The notes: generated by a model from the letters alone, not told the origin. DNA of 29,709 nucleotides from Mnemiopsis leidyi (GCA_000226015.1 JH152893.1:227632-257340); one strand, 5' to 3'; positions 19,701-29,709 are shown, counted from the stretch's first letter. Program-made: numbers and translations.

Positions 19701-21128
19701 TACTTTCGGGCTTGAGGTAGTTTGTCGAAACACACCAAAATTACAGAATTACAGATACGTTTACAATAAAAACAAGGAATAAACAATCTGTATGTAAATT
19801 ATCAGTATAGCGATGGAGCAAATTTTTACACCACAAATAAAATTACTGTCATGGAACGGACAGATCGTTTAGTAATCACGTGCAGTTTTGTTTGGCTGCC
19901 TTCATTGAAACTTTAGATAACCATGACAAGCTATCATAGGTATCAACACTTAGTTTCAATTTAAATTAGCGTGATAGTTGCAGAAGTTTAAACTTTAAAT
20001 TAAAATTTTAAAACATTGAAATTCGGATGTGTAATCGGGAGCTATAGAATCAGATGATATGTTCTTACCGCTGTTCAAGTTCAAAGATTGGATCCCAGTA
20101 ACAATATCCTCATCCTCCATGATATTCAAGTACGCGTGACCGGTAAACGGAGATTTAATTTCGGGGAACACTTTCTTAGATCTGGTTCCTTTTCTTTCTG
20201 TCCCTCTCTTTTCTGTTGTGGTTAGGTTGCTTCTTTAGATGCAGGTGGCATGTGTATAATGATTATCTCTCAAACTGGAGAACTGATTTATCATCTCACG
20301 TAGGAAGCCAACTACGTACCACACTTCTTCAAAATTTTAGGTACATGCAATCTAAAAAACGGGTAGCATGTTCAGGAAAGGAAACCAAAGTCAAAACAAA
20401 CCCACCAATTCCGTTGTAGTTAACAAATTGGGAGGTATCAAGGTTAGAGTTTTCATCTCCGTCATATAGCCCGCCGTACTGGATCACCTCCAACTCAACC
20501 CTCTCAGATACAGCCAGCTTGAGTAGTTCCTCCTGTCTCCTACACAACTCACGTACCCCTCTAGCGGGTGGGAGTATTTCAGTGTTGTCATGGCGATGTT
20601 GTCATGATAACAATTCTGGGAAATTTTACCTTAAAACAGATTTTACTGTTTTATTCACGTTTCTTGGGCCGGCTCACTTAAACGAAAATGAATGACTTAT
20701 TGTTTTATATTAGAATGATACCTGAAATTGAGAAAAAATTCAGTCTGCTGATCCAATGTTATAATTTTGACAACATCTTCGTCAAATAAAGAAACTTCAA
20801 ATTCTCCCATAGATACTGTCTCGCCAACCTGAACAAAAATATCTTTAAAATTTGGTACAATTTGAAACTTGCAATTAAACAAAGGTTAACAATGTATAAG
20901 CTGGAGCGTATTAATCAGATCTACCTGTATAAGCTGGATCGTATCAGCACTGTTAAGACACAACTCCGACAGAAATGTTTCTATTAGCCGGGAGGAGGTG
21001 GACAGAGAGCCCGGTAGAAGCCCCGGTAGAGAAACGCGGGGCCTGTTGTGAACATCTACATCTACATACGTCTTTTTCATGGTACCTCTACATCGTTCTG
21101 TCGGGGTTTCCTTTATAGAATATAGCAT
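16784..21128 (-). CDS. Four-dsRBD protein with unrecognised N-terminal region
   Basis: Twelve exons join without frame breaks: 21128-20925, 20828-20722, 20539-20406, 20212-20069, 19596-19264, 19074-18939, 18684-18553, 18403-18215, 18044-17913, 17702-17538, 17377-17123 and 16928-16784, giving about 691 residues (675 from the alternative ATG at 21080; an in-frame stop lies just upstream of 21128). Residues 1-200 match no family I know. Residues 200-305 are Ser/Pro-rich (SPPRIPSPSTSP) and probably disordered. The dsRBDs are at about 320-396, 427-500, 528-605 and 612-690, e.g. NKNYKNLLQEFCQKN with EATVTVKLNDG, and GSKKAAENSATQAAIRVL. A role as a dsRNA-binding partner in small-RNA or antiviral pathways (TRBP/Loqs/HYL1-like) is inference only. 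The exon 17377 donor (TT|GTAATT) contains an in-frame TAA, so retention of that intron truncates dsRBD4. The exon 4 acceptor has alternatives. Confidence 0.88.
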
Positions 21129-21333
21129 GACGTTATCGATACGTCACGCAACGTTATCAATATGCCACGTGATGTCATCACAAGGTCACGCAACGTCATC
21201 ACTACGTCACGCGTTATCAATATGCCATGCAACGTTATCAATATGCCATGCAACGTTATCAATATGCCATGCAACGTCATCACTACGTCACGCAACGTTA
21301 TCAATATGCCACGTGATGTCATCAACCGTATAC
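21127..21333. repeat. Minisatellite with about 21-bp unit at the 5' end of dsRBD gene 2
   Basis: Tandem units of CAACGTTATCAATATGCCATG (three near-perfect in the middle) with variant units around them containing ACGTCATCACTACGTCACG. The array abuts the first ATG of the four-dsRBD gene, so it lies in its promoter or 5' UTR. It contains several CGTCA/TGACG words, i.e. CRE half-sites. It is open in several frames only because of its repeat structure, not because it codes. Confidence 0.8.
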
Positions 21334-22727
21334 GGTCTAGTCTTCCTTTAATCAATCAAACTAGACAGTTGACAGTATTATTTTCTTCAGGGTCAAAAAC
21401 CGCTTCTTTAGTTATTTTTGTTGATACAAAAACTTTATGACATTACTTAAGTTTCTCGACAACTTTTAATTGTGTAACGATCCATCGTTATTCTATAATT
21501 ATTGTTTTGACTTTCTTGGTTGATAAATTTATAGTATTTGCATGAAGATGAAAAAGCAGAAAGAAACGCGATAAAAGGGTTGACTAGGCACAAATATAAA
21601 TGCAAGTATGATGATACACTGACACAACTTGAAACAAGACACATTACACCTAAGAATAATAAATTACTAAAATCTTTTTTAGACTGTAAAAGTAAAGTTC
21701 GTTATATTTTTAACACTAAAATATAACCCCATAAACACAAAAACACAATAAAATGCGGATAATAAATATAGCTAAGAACCCAGTCATGTTAACTGTTTTA
21801 TTTCGTCTCTCCAACCAAACCAAAAGTTATAGCTAAGTTTGATAGAGTTCAAGCAAATAACAAGATACAATATAAATTCCACAAGACTAATCCAACAAGA
21901 TTACGCATAAACCTAAAAGAATTCTTTAAGGCGTGTGAATCCTTAGTGAGGAAAAATATTAACAGAGAATGTTCCAAATTTGACATTATAATTCATTCAA
22001 CGTGCTCTAGAGAGCAACATGATAGAAAAAAAAGGGCCAAACTTATTGTTAAAATTGAACACAGTCTTGTGCTGATTAGGAGACTTTCTTAATACATGAT
22101 TTGTTTTATTCATGGCTACTTGAAGTGCATCAAAATGTTGTCCCACTTTATTTTTATCAGTAAAGCGTTAAGTGTAAAAGGGTCTAGGAGTAAAAGGGGT
22201 AGTTTTACACCCTACAGATTATTTTGATTAAAGTTTTCTAGATTACATTTTAGCTATTCTCAAGCTATTCTGTTGGTATCTGATATATTTTTCCAAGGTA
22301 TTTGATATTTCACGAAAGATTGTCAACTATCAACATCGATTATTGGAGATGGTAATGTGGTAAACAACCGATGCAAGGTTGGCGCATGGATTGGACCTCG
22401 GGCACGGACCAGGCAAATATAGCAAGGTTGGGCACGGTCTTGGAACACATAAGAATAGACGAAAAAATTCTGAAAAGTCAAACTCAACTCTGGCAATAAT
22501 AATTTATTTAGAATATCATTGGATAGCCCATAAGTAGTTAATTAAATAGGTTAAGGAATTAAGTTTGCTGTTCTTGTACACAAATACAAGAACAGCAATC
22601 CTATCAAAAGAAAACTGTCCGCTTCTTCAATATCATGGTCATATTGGGGCATCTTTTCAAAATTATTTTCTTTCTGTCCCACTGCCTACTATTCTCATAA
22701 TCTTGATCATGTACATCATTTCAAGGT
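21334..22727. other. Intergenic region between dsRBD gene 2 5' end and SLC25A19 3' end
   Basis: No gene can be identified, apart from plus-strand coding-like fragments at about 21538-21726 and 21807-22092 that are listed separately. A candidate AATAAA for SLC25A19 (TTTATT on the plus strand) is at 22503-22508. A GC-richer block near 22365-22450 contains a duplicated GCAAGGTTGG word. Confidence 0.4.
21807..22092 (+). other. Coding-like plus-strand open frame, possible relic
   Basis: An open frame of roughly 90 codons runs to TAA at 22090-22092. It has a charged, protein-like composition (KFDRVQANNKIQYKFHKT, FDIIIHSTCSREQHDRKK, KLIVKIEHSLVLIRRLS). A second open frame, 21538-21726 (RHKYKCKYDDTLTQLETRH), lies just upstream on the same strand. 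I do not recognise the family. It could be an exon of an unknown gene, the remnant of a retroelement, or chance. Confidence 0.3.
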
Positions 22728-25306
22728 TCAAACAAAACGATTTCGGTAAGTCCGAGAAGCAATCACCATTCCAGCAAAGAAGTTGTACGTCATGAACGTC
22801 ATACCTGTAGAAAAAAACGCCTGAAACAGTAGAAATGTGAATGCTTAAAAAGTATAAATATGAATCAACTCCGTAACAAAATCAATGGGTTAAAAATGAA
22901 CGTCATGAAATAAAGTATCAGCCAAGTGCGTTTGTGTCATCTTGATTATTAGCCGTTGAAGACCCGTAGATTCCCTGACACAAAACCCATACACAAAATC
23001 GCAAACCCTAACCTTAAGGAGACTAGGGACAGCACCTTTGTAAAACCCAAGTATACCCTCCTGTTTATAGACAGTACTAACACAATGTACCACACCGTTG
23101 TAAGCAGGTACACTTTCCAACCCACCAGATTTTATTACTTCTCTAAATCCTTGAACCTGGTTTGGACAGGAAGTACTTGTGTGATGTGTTGTGTGCGGTA
23201 GTAGATAACATCTTGTGTTGTATTGAATATTTCAAATACCTAGACGTATGCTATGTGCATTGAATACTTCTAAATACTTCTGATCAAACACTCAGTAGAG
23301 CTCAGATCGGTCCAAGTCTAAAGGTTTGACTTAGACAAAACAAGTTAAAAATCACCTGTAGCCGTTTCTTGATGGTATCAAAAGGGAGAACAGCAGACTT
23401 AGCTAACACTCCAGCGGCTGCCCCAAATATAAAACTCTCTGTATTCGACAATTGTACATTGTCGCTATCTTTTAATCTGTAGATGAGAGAGAAGAGAGAT
23501 GTCACGTTTATTTTATCATGCTATTTGTGCAAGTAGGGAAGAAAAAATAGAGAAAAACATTGGTACGGTGACGCAATATACTCAATATAGAGTGCCGTGA
23601 TTTTAAATTTTTAATCCAGTAGAAGCCATCGCAATAATGAAAAGCACCTGTTGTAGATAACAACACAAGAACTGTAAGCTCCAAACTGTAGAGCTGCAGC
23701 AGGCATAACTTGTAGAAGATTTGGAATTAGACCTCGGTAAAAACCTCCGACACCCTCATTTCGAAGAATCTTTGCAAAAGCTGCTCCAGTACTCGTATAG
23801 GCCTAATGAAAACGGAAAGCATTTGAAAGCACAGATATTGATTAATTTAATTAAGTCAAGTTAGTCGTGAAATAAGTCAAGTTAGTCGTGAAATTAGTCA
23901 AGTTAGTCGTGAAGTTGGAGAAAAGACTGCTACGAACCAGGCTACGGCGCTGCATGACCATGCGCGTTCTGACTGTGTCGAGCGGCTGAGAAGCAAAACT
24001 GCCACACATACCAGCTACACCACCAGATATAAAACTGAAAAGTTAAAATTATCAGATTATTGTTATTGAGAATGATAAAATGCCTAAAATCACTCATTAA
24101 ATAGTTTTATCATTCGACAAATGACAAATAAGACGGCTCACATGATTAAGCAAGCAGCTCAGAAAGAACACCTAACACCTGATATTGCAACCTAGAACTA
24201 GCTAGTAAAACACCTGAAATTGCAACCTTAAACTAACTTCGATTAAACTGGTTCTAGATCAACTCGGTACTCACCTTACAAAAGGTTTAACGTCTTCAGA
24301 CTGCAAGTGTCGAGGAACAAGCTCCCAAACAACGTCACTAACTTCATTGAACACCCCAAATTGGACAGCACCGTACACTACAGACAGTAACTGTGATGCT
24401 GTGTGTCCTTTCCTGGGATATTCTAGGTGTTTTTGTTGAGCAGGGAAAATTGAGGAGGACACTGGACAGTACACACTTATAAAATTTGTGATTATAACTT
24501 GGTACTCTACAGCTATAGGTTATATGTTTGCATATTAACCTACCGTATTATTTATTGCCTGGTTAGATAAAACAATTTACTTGCATACAACATTATTGTT
24601 ATCAGGAAACAAAATGTGTGAGTGGGATGACTGATTTAAATTCCAGCAAATTAATGTGTTAGTATTAGAAAAATACAAACCAAAATGCATGCAACCCTTC
24701 TTCTCTGCAAATAGAAGACACAACGTTGAACAAACCTTTGTTAGCTCCCCCTTGCTTCTATGGGAATAAAGTATAGTAATTATAGAGTAATGTACAAGTA
24801 TGTGACAATACCACAAAATAAACTGTATAATACTATTATAATCCTATGAAGCTGAAACGTTAAGAATCTTTATCATTTTAAAAAATGTGTACTTAGTGAA
24901 AATAGGAAAACTGGCAATTACCGTGTTGACGTGAAGCTGAAGACGAATCTTAACAACATCGAACGGAGAAATGGTAGCTCGAGTAGTCACTCCACTTAGT
25001 CCTCCTGAAATTATTAAGTTTGTAGTTACATCATGATCACAAATAGTACCAGTGCAAGTCTACTACATAGTGCCTAGTATTTAGTATTTCAGATCTCCAG
25101 AATAGCACACCTTACTGATGAAGTACAATTATGATAACTGATAAGATACTGGACGTACCAGCTACAACCGCTTCAGAAGTAGAGAGAGAGGTCTTGCTAC
25201 CAAGAATACCGGACACCATCTCATCATTTGTGCTAGATTTCTCGACTAAACCATATCTAGCCTGGTCAATGCTTTCTGCCTCTTTTACCCTACCAGAACT
25301 AAACAT
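22728..25306 (-). CDS. SLC25A19: Mitochondrial thiamine pyrophosphate carrier-like (SLC25 family)
   Basis: A mitochondrial carrier of the inner membrane. The nearest family by sequence is SLC25A19, which exchanges thiamine pyrophosphate into the matrix. Nine exons: 25306-25159, 25004-24922, 24757-24681, 24412-24275, 24034-23938, 23802-23648, 23476-23356, 23156-23013 and 22820-22728, giving about 351 residues in one frame. All three carrier repeats show the PxD/E-x-x-K/R signature: SPFDVVKIRLQ, SQPLDTVRTRM and LPFDTIKKRLQ. Other diagnostic pieces are ICREEGLHAFWKGHTASQLL, VYGAVQFGVF, RNEGVGGFYRGLIPNLLQ and KQEGILGFYKGAVPSLLK. These resemble SLC25A19 best, notably KGHxxxQLLSxxYGAVQF. The N-terminal 45 residues before the first repeat are longer than usual. 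All junction phases match (1,0,2,2,0,2,0,0). Confidence 0.92.
23852..23916. repeat. 21-bp tandem repeat in an SLC25A19 intron
   Basis: Three copies of a unit like TAAGTCAAGTTAGTCGTGAAA lie in the intron between exons 5 and 6 of the carrier gene. No function is evident. Confidence 0.75.
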
Positions 25307-26435
25307 AGATCAGTACAAGACGGAACAGACGGAACTTCCAAAAAACAACACAAGTCGGACCAACTTTAGAAATATAACTTTAGAAATAATAATTTTAGAA
25401 CTAATAGTATCGCGTATTCACTGAATAGACAGGCTGGAAAACCACATGCTCTCATCGGTTTGATCTCATTGGTCAGCTGCACTGGGTGACTTTAGTGATC
25501 TGATAGATGTATGAACATCACTTTATAGTACTGTTATATACATGAGTTTAGATAGAAGTTGTGGAGAAATCGTTGTTAATGAAAGGAAAGAATTATTACA
25601 ATAAGTATCAAATGACCGAAAAACTCGTGTTTCAGTGGGTATTTATAGATGACAATATTTTCAGAGTTGTTGGTTAAGTACTTAAGTAGATGTACTTGAT
25701 CCCAAAAATAACAGCATCATTTATTATATTAAGAGCATCACTTATTATATTTAGTTTAGATTTATGTTATGAGGAGGGTTTTCAGTTGAGTGATCTGGTT
25801 TCCAGCAAATCATCACAATATCTGAATAAGTACTTCCTTTACTGTGAACAACATATGACGTTTAAATCGGACTGATTGCGCACCGGCATATAAAAAGTGT
25901 GCTTATTAGGCACAATTTTAATATTCGGTGTGCAATGGGTCCTGTCGGCGCACAATTGGTGCTGTAAAACGACCTAAGTTGGTCACTGTTATAATGCAAA
26001 ACTTTTCTGCCAGGTTAAAACACACAAGGCTCCAGATTTTTATCATAAAAGTCGATAATAAATCAGACACATAAGGTACTACATGAAAACATTAAAGTAT
26101 AATAATTTATATTTTAGATAAAGCATAGTATTATGAGAATTTAAGGACAAATTATATTTCCTTTGAAAGTCGATTTGGTAATCAAATCAAGATGCAAGCA
26201 TTTACTATATTAATGCTATTATGAAATTCAAAATCATTCATACACAAACCCCATGTTTGATTGAGAAAAGAAAATTTATACGATTACTTTGAAACTAAAT
26301 CACTAAGTTAACAAAACCTTAAATTCAAACATACAATCATTTAACATTTCAACAGTTGGTTAACACAAATAAACAGCTATGCAAGAGTCGTTATAATAAC
26401 ATTTTGTCCCACATCTAGCAAGCACAATATAATCG
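25307..26435. other. Intergenic region between SLC25A19 5' end and NRBF2 3' end
   Basis: No gene is supported. A 61-codon plus-strand open frame at 25690-25875 has no domain or splice context. The stretch should hold the SLC25A19 promoter and the NRBF2 3' UTR. Confidence 0.4.
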
Positions 26436-27459
26436 TCACCACTTAAAGTCCATCAAGGGAGGTTTTTCGAGGGGAGTCAAACTGAATACATCTTCAGGAG
26501 CACTGGGCGGATCAGCTAGATGTGACTCTGAGGTTGAGGGTGGTATGTGATGGTAGGAACTGCTGTGGGGTGAAAGTAGTTGTGTGGCATGTAAGCTCTG
26601 AGTCCGCTCCAACTCCTTGATGCGCTCACGTAACTTGGAGTTCTCAGTCTTGCATTCCTCTAGTTGAGATGTGAGAATGGAGACTTTGTCTTGTAGGCGC
26701 AGGATCATGCGATCCTTCTCTGATGCATTCGATGGGAGGCATGAGGAAGCACTCAGCACTGGAGCAGATTTTCCTCCAAAATGCGGAATGTCTGTCATAT
26801 CTGTACCAGGGATTTCAGTAACGATCACACAACGTCTGAAAATATACAGTGAACAGGGTTTTATCGCCAGTACAATGCATTATCTAAGTTTTTAGGTGGA
26901 TAAAAACGTTTAACTAAACCAGATAAAATAGCAAGAACATGGTAAAATCCTGATTGTCAAAGACTATAAAATTGAGGAGTTCATGCATTTAATTAAAAGT
27001 CAAAATCCAAAAATTTTGAAATCCTATTTTTACCTAGCACGATCACGAACTTCAATTTCTTTTTCAAGTCTTGATATTGTTGCTAAATGTCTTGTTTTCT
27101 GTAATTGAATCGACTGGACTGCAAGGGGATTTTCAGAGTCTCTGAGTGCTTTCTGAAATTATCATTGTTAGTGCCTGTGATGTGATGAATACTTTGGCAA
27201 CAAAAATGTGAAGAAAAAAATCATCCATCTTGCTGTCACAGTTACATGCGGAAAGTCACCTGCTTACAGTTATGCACAGAACACTGCTTTTAAGATTATG
27301 TGTCTCATGAGATCACAAGCTAAAAAAACCAAGACAAACCTCGAGATTTTCTACGATATTCCGCTCTATATTAATAGCAGAATCAAACAGACCCTTTTTG
27401 ATACATTTCTGAACTTGACGGTCTTTTGCATGTGCAATATTAAGTGGCTTATTCAGCAT
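26436..27459 (-). CDS. NRBF2: NRBF2-like autophagy adaptor (MIT domain plus coiled coil)
   Basis: Three exons: 27459-27340, 27152-27034 and 26835-26436, giving about 212 residues in one frame. The N-terminus (MLNKPLNIAHAKDRQVQKC, then FDSAINIERNIVENLE) matches the MIT domain of NRBF2 (PLNLAH... type start, AI..-type second helix). The second exon continues the helical region (ENPLAVQSIQLQKTRHLATI). The third carries a leucine-rich coiled coil (MILRLQDKVSILTSQLEE, NSKLRERIKELE) and ends in an acidic/hydrophobic PPLMDF tail like vertebrate NRBF2. NRBF2 (yeast Atg38) is a subunit of class III PI3-kinase complex I in autophagy. The protein is shorter than the vertebrate form (about 287), with a shortened linker. 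The ATG is the first in frame, and an in-frame stop lies upstream. Confidence 0.75.
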
Positions 27460-27871
27460 CAGATGTATTCATCGTGCTTATCTGGTGCAAATCGGAAATT
27501 AGTATCATCAATATTCATTTTGTTTATTCAAATGTTATGAAACAGCGAGAAAGGTACCTACTGCTTCAATTTAAAATATATTACTTAGCAAATTTAATTG
27601 GGCCTGCATAATAATAACTTACAAATTTATTTGGGTACACTTCAATTCAAAATGGCATGCTTGTTAATAAAAAATTGTATGGAAGCCAAATTTATAAACT
27701 GTAAACACTTATCAAAAGAAATTTAAATTTATATTACAGTGCGGTAGTTACTAAAAAAATTCGTTAAATAAATGTTCAAAGACCATCAGCTTCAAACAAA
27801 AAACGTAACTAGATGTCAAATCTGACCATATCGTATTCCAACATATTTTGTCTTAATCAGATAAAATTACA
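27460..27871. other. Intergenic region between NRBF2 5' end and LACTB 3' end
   Basis: No gene is supported. It is AT-rich. A TTTATT at 27626-27631 (AATAAA on the minus strand) may be the LACTB poly(A) signal, about 240 bp past its stop. Confidence 0.4.
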
Positions 27872-29155
27872 TTAACAATGACAATCTAATTCATTTTCAA
27901 TTTTCTCGGCAAATGATTCTGCAATTTCATGAGCTAGCTTGATAACATCACCATCACATGAATTGCTAAACATCACAACAGTTATTCCTTTTGGTTTTCC
28001 TCCAGACAAATGCTTCCCCAAAGGTAACACGACTAGATTGCTACAAGCTCCTACAGCACCCCCACTGTGTGCCATTTTGAAGTATTGCAAAGTTTTCCCG
28101 TGTGAATCTTGCTCATGGCACACTTTTAGTCCATAGCCATAATGGGAATCTCCTTTCTTGCTTGTTGTGATGGAGTTTGACTCTATCATTGATTCTATCA
28201 GTTCGTGTTTGACATAATTACTAGGGGAGTCACACTGATAAAGGTAAAGTAGAATATCCCCAAGTTTTGCAATGTCCTCAGCAGTACTCACCATCCCTCC
28301 ACCAGCCCATTTATTGGAGTTGTCCACATACGGGCAGATTTTCAACTGACAATCATCTTTTTTACAGTAATACTGGCAACGATTTAAGATAATGTCTTCA
28401 AAGGAATCAAGGCGTGTGCTGGATAGTCCAAGTAATGAAGTGAATTCTGATAACATTTGCTCAAAGGATTTTTCTGCAAACTTCTCCATTGCAAAACTGA
28501 GTAAAGAGTACCCAAATGTGGTGTACTTAAATTCTGTGCCAGGAGTGAAAAGCAGTTTGTCATGGATGAAAATGTCAAGGCTATCTTTTATGGAGGGATA
28601 ATTTTTGTTAGAAAAGAATTCATCAGCTGTAGTATCACCTCGGCCCTCTATTTGATTAGCATTATGATAATGTCGAATTCCTGCGGTGTGGTTCAGTAAT
28701 TGCTTTAACGTCATACTGTTTATCTCCCCATCATCCACAGAAAGAGCGATATTGTACGATTTGAAAAAGTCAACCAAGTTTTTGTCCAAATCAACCTTTT
28801 CTTCTTGAACAAAATGGAGAGTCATCAAAGCCGTGATTAACTTACTAATGCTTGCAATTCTCATGGAAGTTTTACAAGAGAAAGGGGTAGAGTTTTCTAT
28901 ATTGGAGAAACCAAAACCAGTCTTCATAATAGGCTTCCCATTAATGTGGACAATACAACATGAACCGGGAATATTGGCCATTTTCATTTTCTGCATTATC
29001 TTTTCTTTGGTACTACTCACTATATCATCAAAGTTGACCTGTTGACTTGATTCATCGTCAATATTACTTTTAGTCACATCTCTATTATCTGCTACTAAGA
29101 CACTACCAGCAACAATAACTGGGCTCAAGAGCTTCTTAACACAGAACCATGTCAT
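27872..29155 (-). CDS. LACTB: Serine beta-lactamase-like protein LACTB, mitochondrial
   Basis: An intronless open frame of about 427 residues from the ATG at 29155. An in-frame TTG upstream is not needed. It belongs to the beta-lactamase/PBP-type serine hydrolases. Visible motifs are the SxxK active site in RIASISKLITALM (Ser102/Lys105), LLNHTAGIRHY, the LACTB-typical YTTFGYSLL (Tyr211/Tyr216 region) and a KTG-equivalent HSGG in KMAHSGGAVGACSNLV. The N-terminus has a hydrophobic stretch after two lysines (KKLLSPVIVAGSVLV), in keeping with a mitochondrial leader or membrane anchor. Animal LACTB is a filament-forming protease-like protein of the intermembrane space. A retrocopy origin would explain the lack of introns, but the frame is intact. 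Confidence 0.9.
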   Translation of the reverse strand: MTWFCVKKLLSPVIVAGSVLVADNRDVTKSNIDDESSQQVNFDDIVSSTKEKIMQKMKMANIPGSCCIVHINGKPIMKTGFGFSNIENSTPFSCKTSMRIASISKLITALMTLHFVQEEKVDLDKNLVDFFKSYNIALSVDDGEINSMTLKQLLNHTAGIRHYHNANQIEGRGDTTADEFFSNKNYPSIKDSLDIFIHDKLLFTPGTEFKYTTFGYSLLSFAMEKFAEKSFEQMLSEFTSLLGLSSTRLDSFEDIILNRCQYYCKKDDCQLKICPYVDNSNKWAGGGMVSTAEDIAKLGDILLYLYQCDSPSNYVKHELIESMIESNSITTSKKGDSHYGYGLKVCHEQDSHGKTLQYFKMAHSGGAVGACSNLVVLPLGKHLSGGKPKGITVVMFSNSCDGDVIKLAHEIAESFAEKIENELDCHC

Positions 29156-29709
29156 TTTTGACAACCACTTATTTTACTTCTACAAGGCACCTAAATAGAG
29201 ATTACATTACAATTAACCTTACTTCACATAATAAATAGGAGTTTGAGAAAATTCGCAATCTTTTAATTAATTGTGAACCGATGTACATCAGCTCACAATT
29301 ATCGTTTTAGTATGTTGATTAATTGCATAATTTGATTATATTTATCTGAGAGGCATCATAAGGCAAAATTATATCAATATAATTGTAGATTCCATAAAAC
29401 ATTTTAGTTATTAAAGACAAAGTATTGTCAGAACTGAGAAAATCACTAACCACAAGTAAACCCTGACCTATCCAATTGATATAATCTAAAAATTACCAAA
29501 AACCAATAAATTGGTTGCTCCCTTTGACCGGGGAGAGTCTCTTGGCTGTTTTCTCTAAAAATAAAGTGATATTCCGTTTTAGCCCGGGGTAACAATTAAC
29601 CTTCACTCCGTCAGCTCGGTCGCTTGCTTTTGAGTTTTTTATGGCTACGCCTACGCGGATTTTTACCTTACCACTTCGAGCTCCTAAATTTTAAAAGTAT
29701 TACTATCCT
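29156..29709. other. Non-coding flank 5' of LACTB
   Basis: No gene is supported. The first part should hold the LACTB promoter and 5' UTR. The last 150 bp are GC-richer (AGCCCGGGGT, GGCTACGCCTACGCGG) and may be repeat-derived. Confidence 0.4.

Noticed and set aside
4558..21128. CRISPR-like or prokaryotic defence system
   Set aside because: The repeats are exons, minisatellites and transposons in an intron-bearing eukaryotic locus. There are no regularly spaced direct repeats with unique spacers.
21079..21440. Overlapping open frames of 80-92 codons on both strands
   Set aside because: They are produced by the 21-bp minisatellite, whose unit length is divisible by three and lacks stops; the translations are simple repeats.
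25690..25875. 61-codon plus-strand open frame
   Set aside because: No family resemblance and no neighbouring exons; treated as chance.
27208..27540. 110-codon plus-strand open frame
   Set aside because: It is antisense to the first exon of the NRBF2-like gene, which has matching splice sites and family similarity on the minus strand.

Overview
This is a metazoan nuclear genome window from an invertebrate. The composition is AT-rich, coding exons are short with GT-AG introns of about 100-1700 bp, and the gene content is typical of animals (SNAPC3, SLC25A19, NRBF2, LACTB, kynurenine aminotransferase). It also carries a tRNA-derived SINE and a hAT-type non-autonomous DNA transposon. The multi-dsRBD (double-stranded RNA-binding domain) proteins and intron-rich layout would suit an early-branching animal such as a cnidarian, but the sequence alone does not fix the taxon. 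Every gene I can support lies on the minus strand, so transcription runs right to left.

Layout from left to right. 1-1057: repeat-rich non-coding DNA with a palindrome-dense GCGATAA array. 1058-3635: complete 8-exon kynurenine aminotransferase. 4558-12897: a locus whose 5' exon encodes a multi-pass membrane protein with an LRAT-like Cys/His domain. By splice signals and phase, that exon appears to continue into 11 exons encoding five dsRBDs plus an orphan half-dsRBD. 13412-15459: SNAPC3, a subunit of the snRNA-activating complex. 16784-21128: a second multi-dsRBD gene (12 exons, four dsRBDs, unrecognised N-terminal region), clearly paralogous to the dsRBD part of the first. 21127-21333: a minisatellite at the 5' end of that gene. 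22728-25306: SLC25A19-like mitochondrial thiamine pyrophosphate carrier (9 exons). 26436-27459: NRBF2-like autophagy adaptor (3 exons). 27872-29155: intronless LACTB-like serine beta-lactamase-like protein.

The most interesting part is the pair of dsRBD genes. Each dsRBD is split over two exons at the same place. Almost all internal dsRBD introns are phase 2, and the second-half exon is 132 nt long again and again. This has allowed duplication inside the gene, and one duplication broke inside a domain and left a half-dsRBD exon. In the left locus the array appears to be fused behind an LRAT-like membrane module. That architecture (membrane, papain-like/acyltransferase-like domain, then dsRNA-binding array) is one I do not recognise and would test first. 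One dsRBD exon there has a single extra A in a homopolymer, so either the reference has an error, or the allele is broken, or slippage occurs.

The other genes are conventional: mitochondrial metabolism (KYAT, SLC25A19, LACTB), snRNA transcription (SNAPC3) and autophagy (NRBF2). I see no operon-like link between them. All exon boundaries were worked out by hand from splice consensus, reading phase and family similarity, and need transcript data for confirmation.
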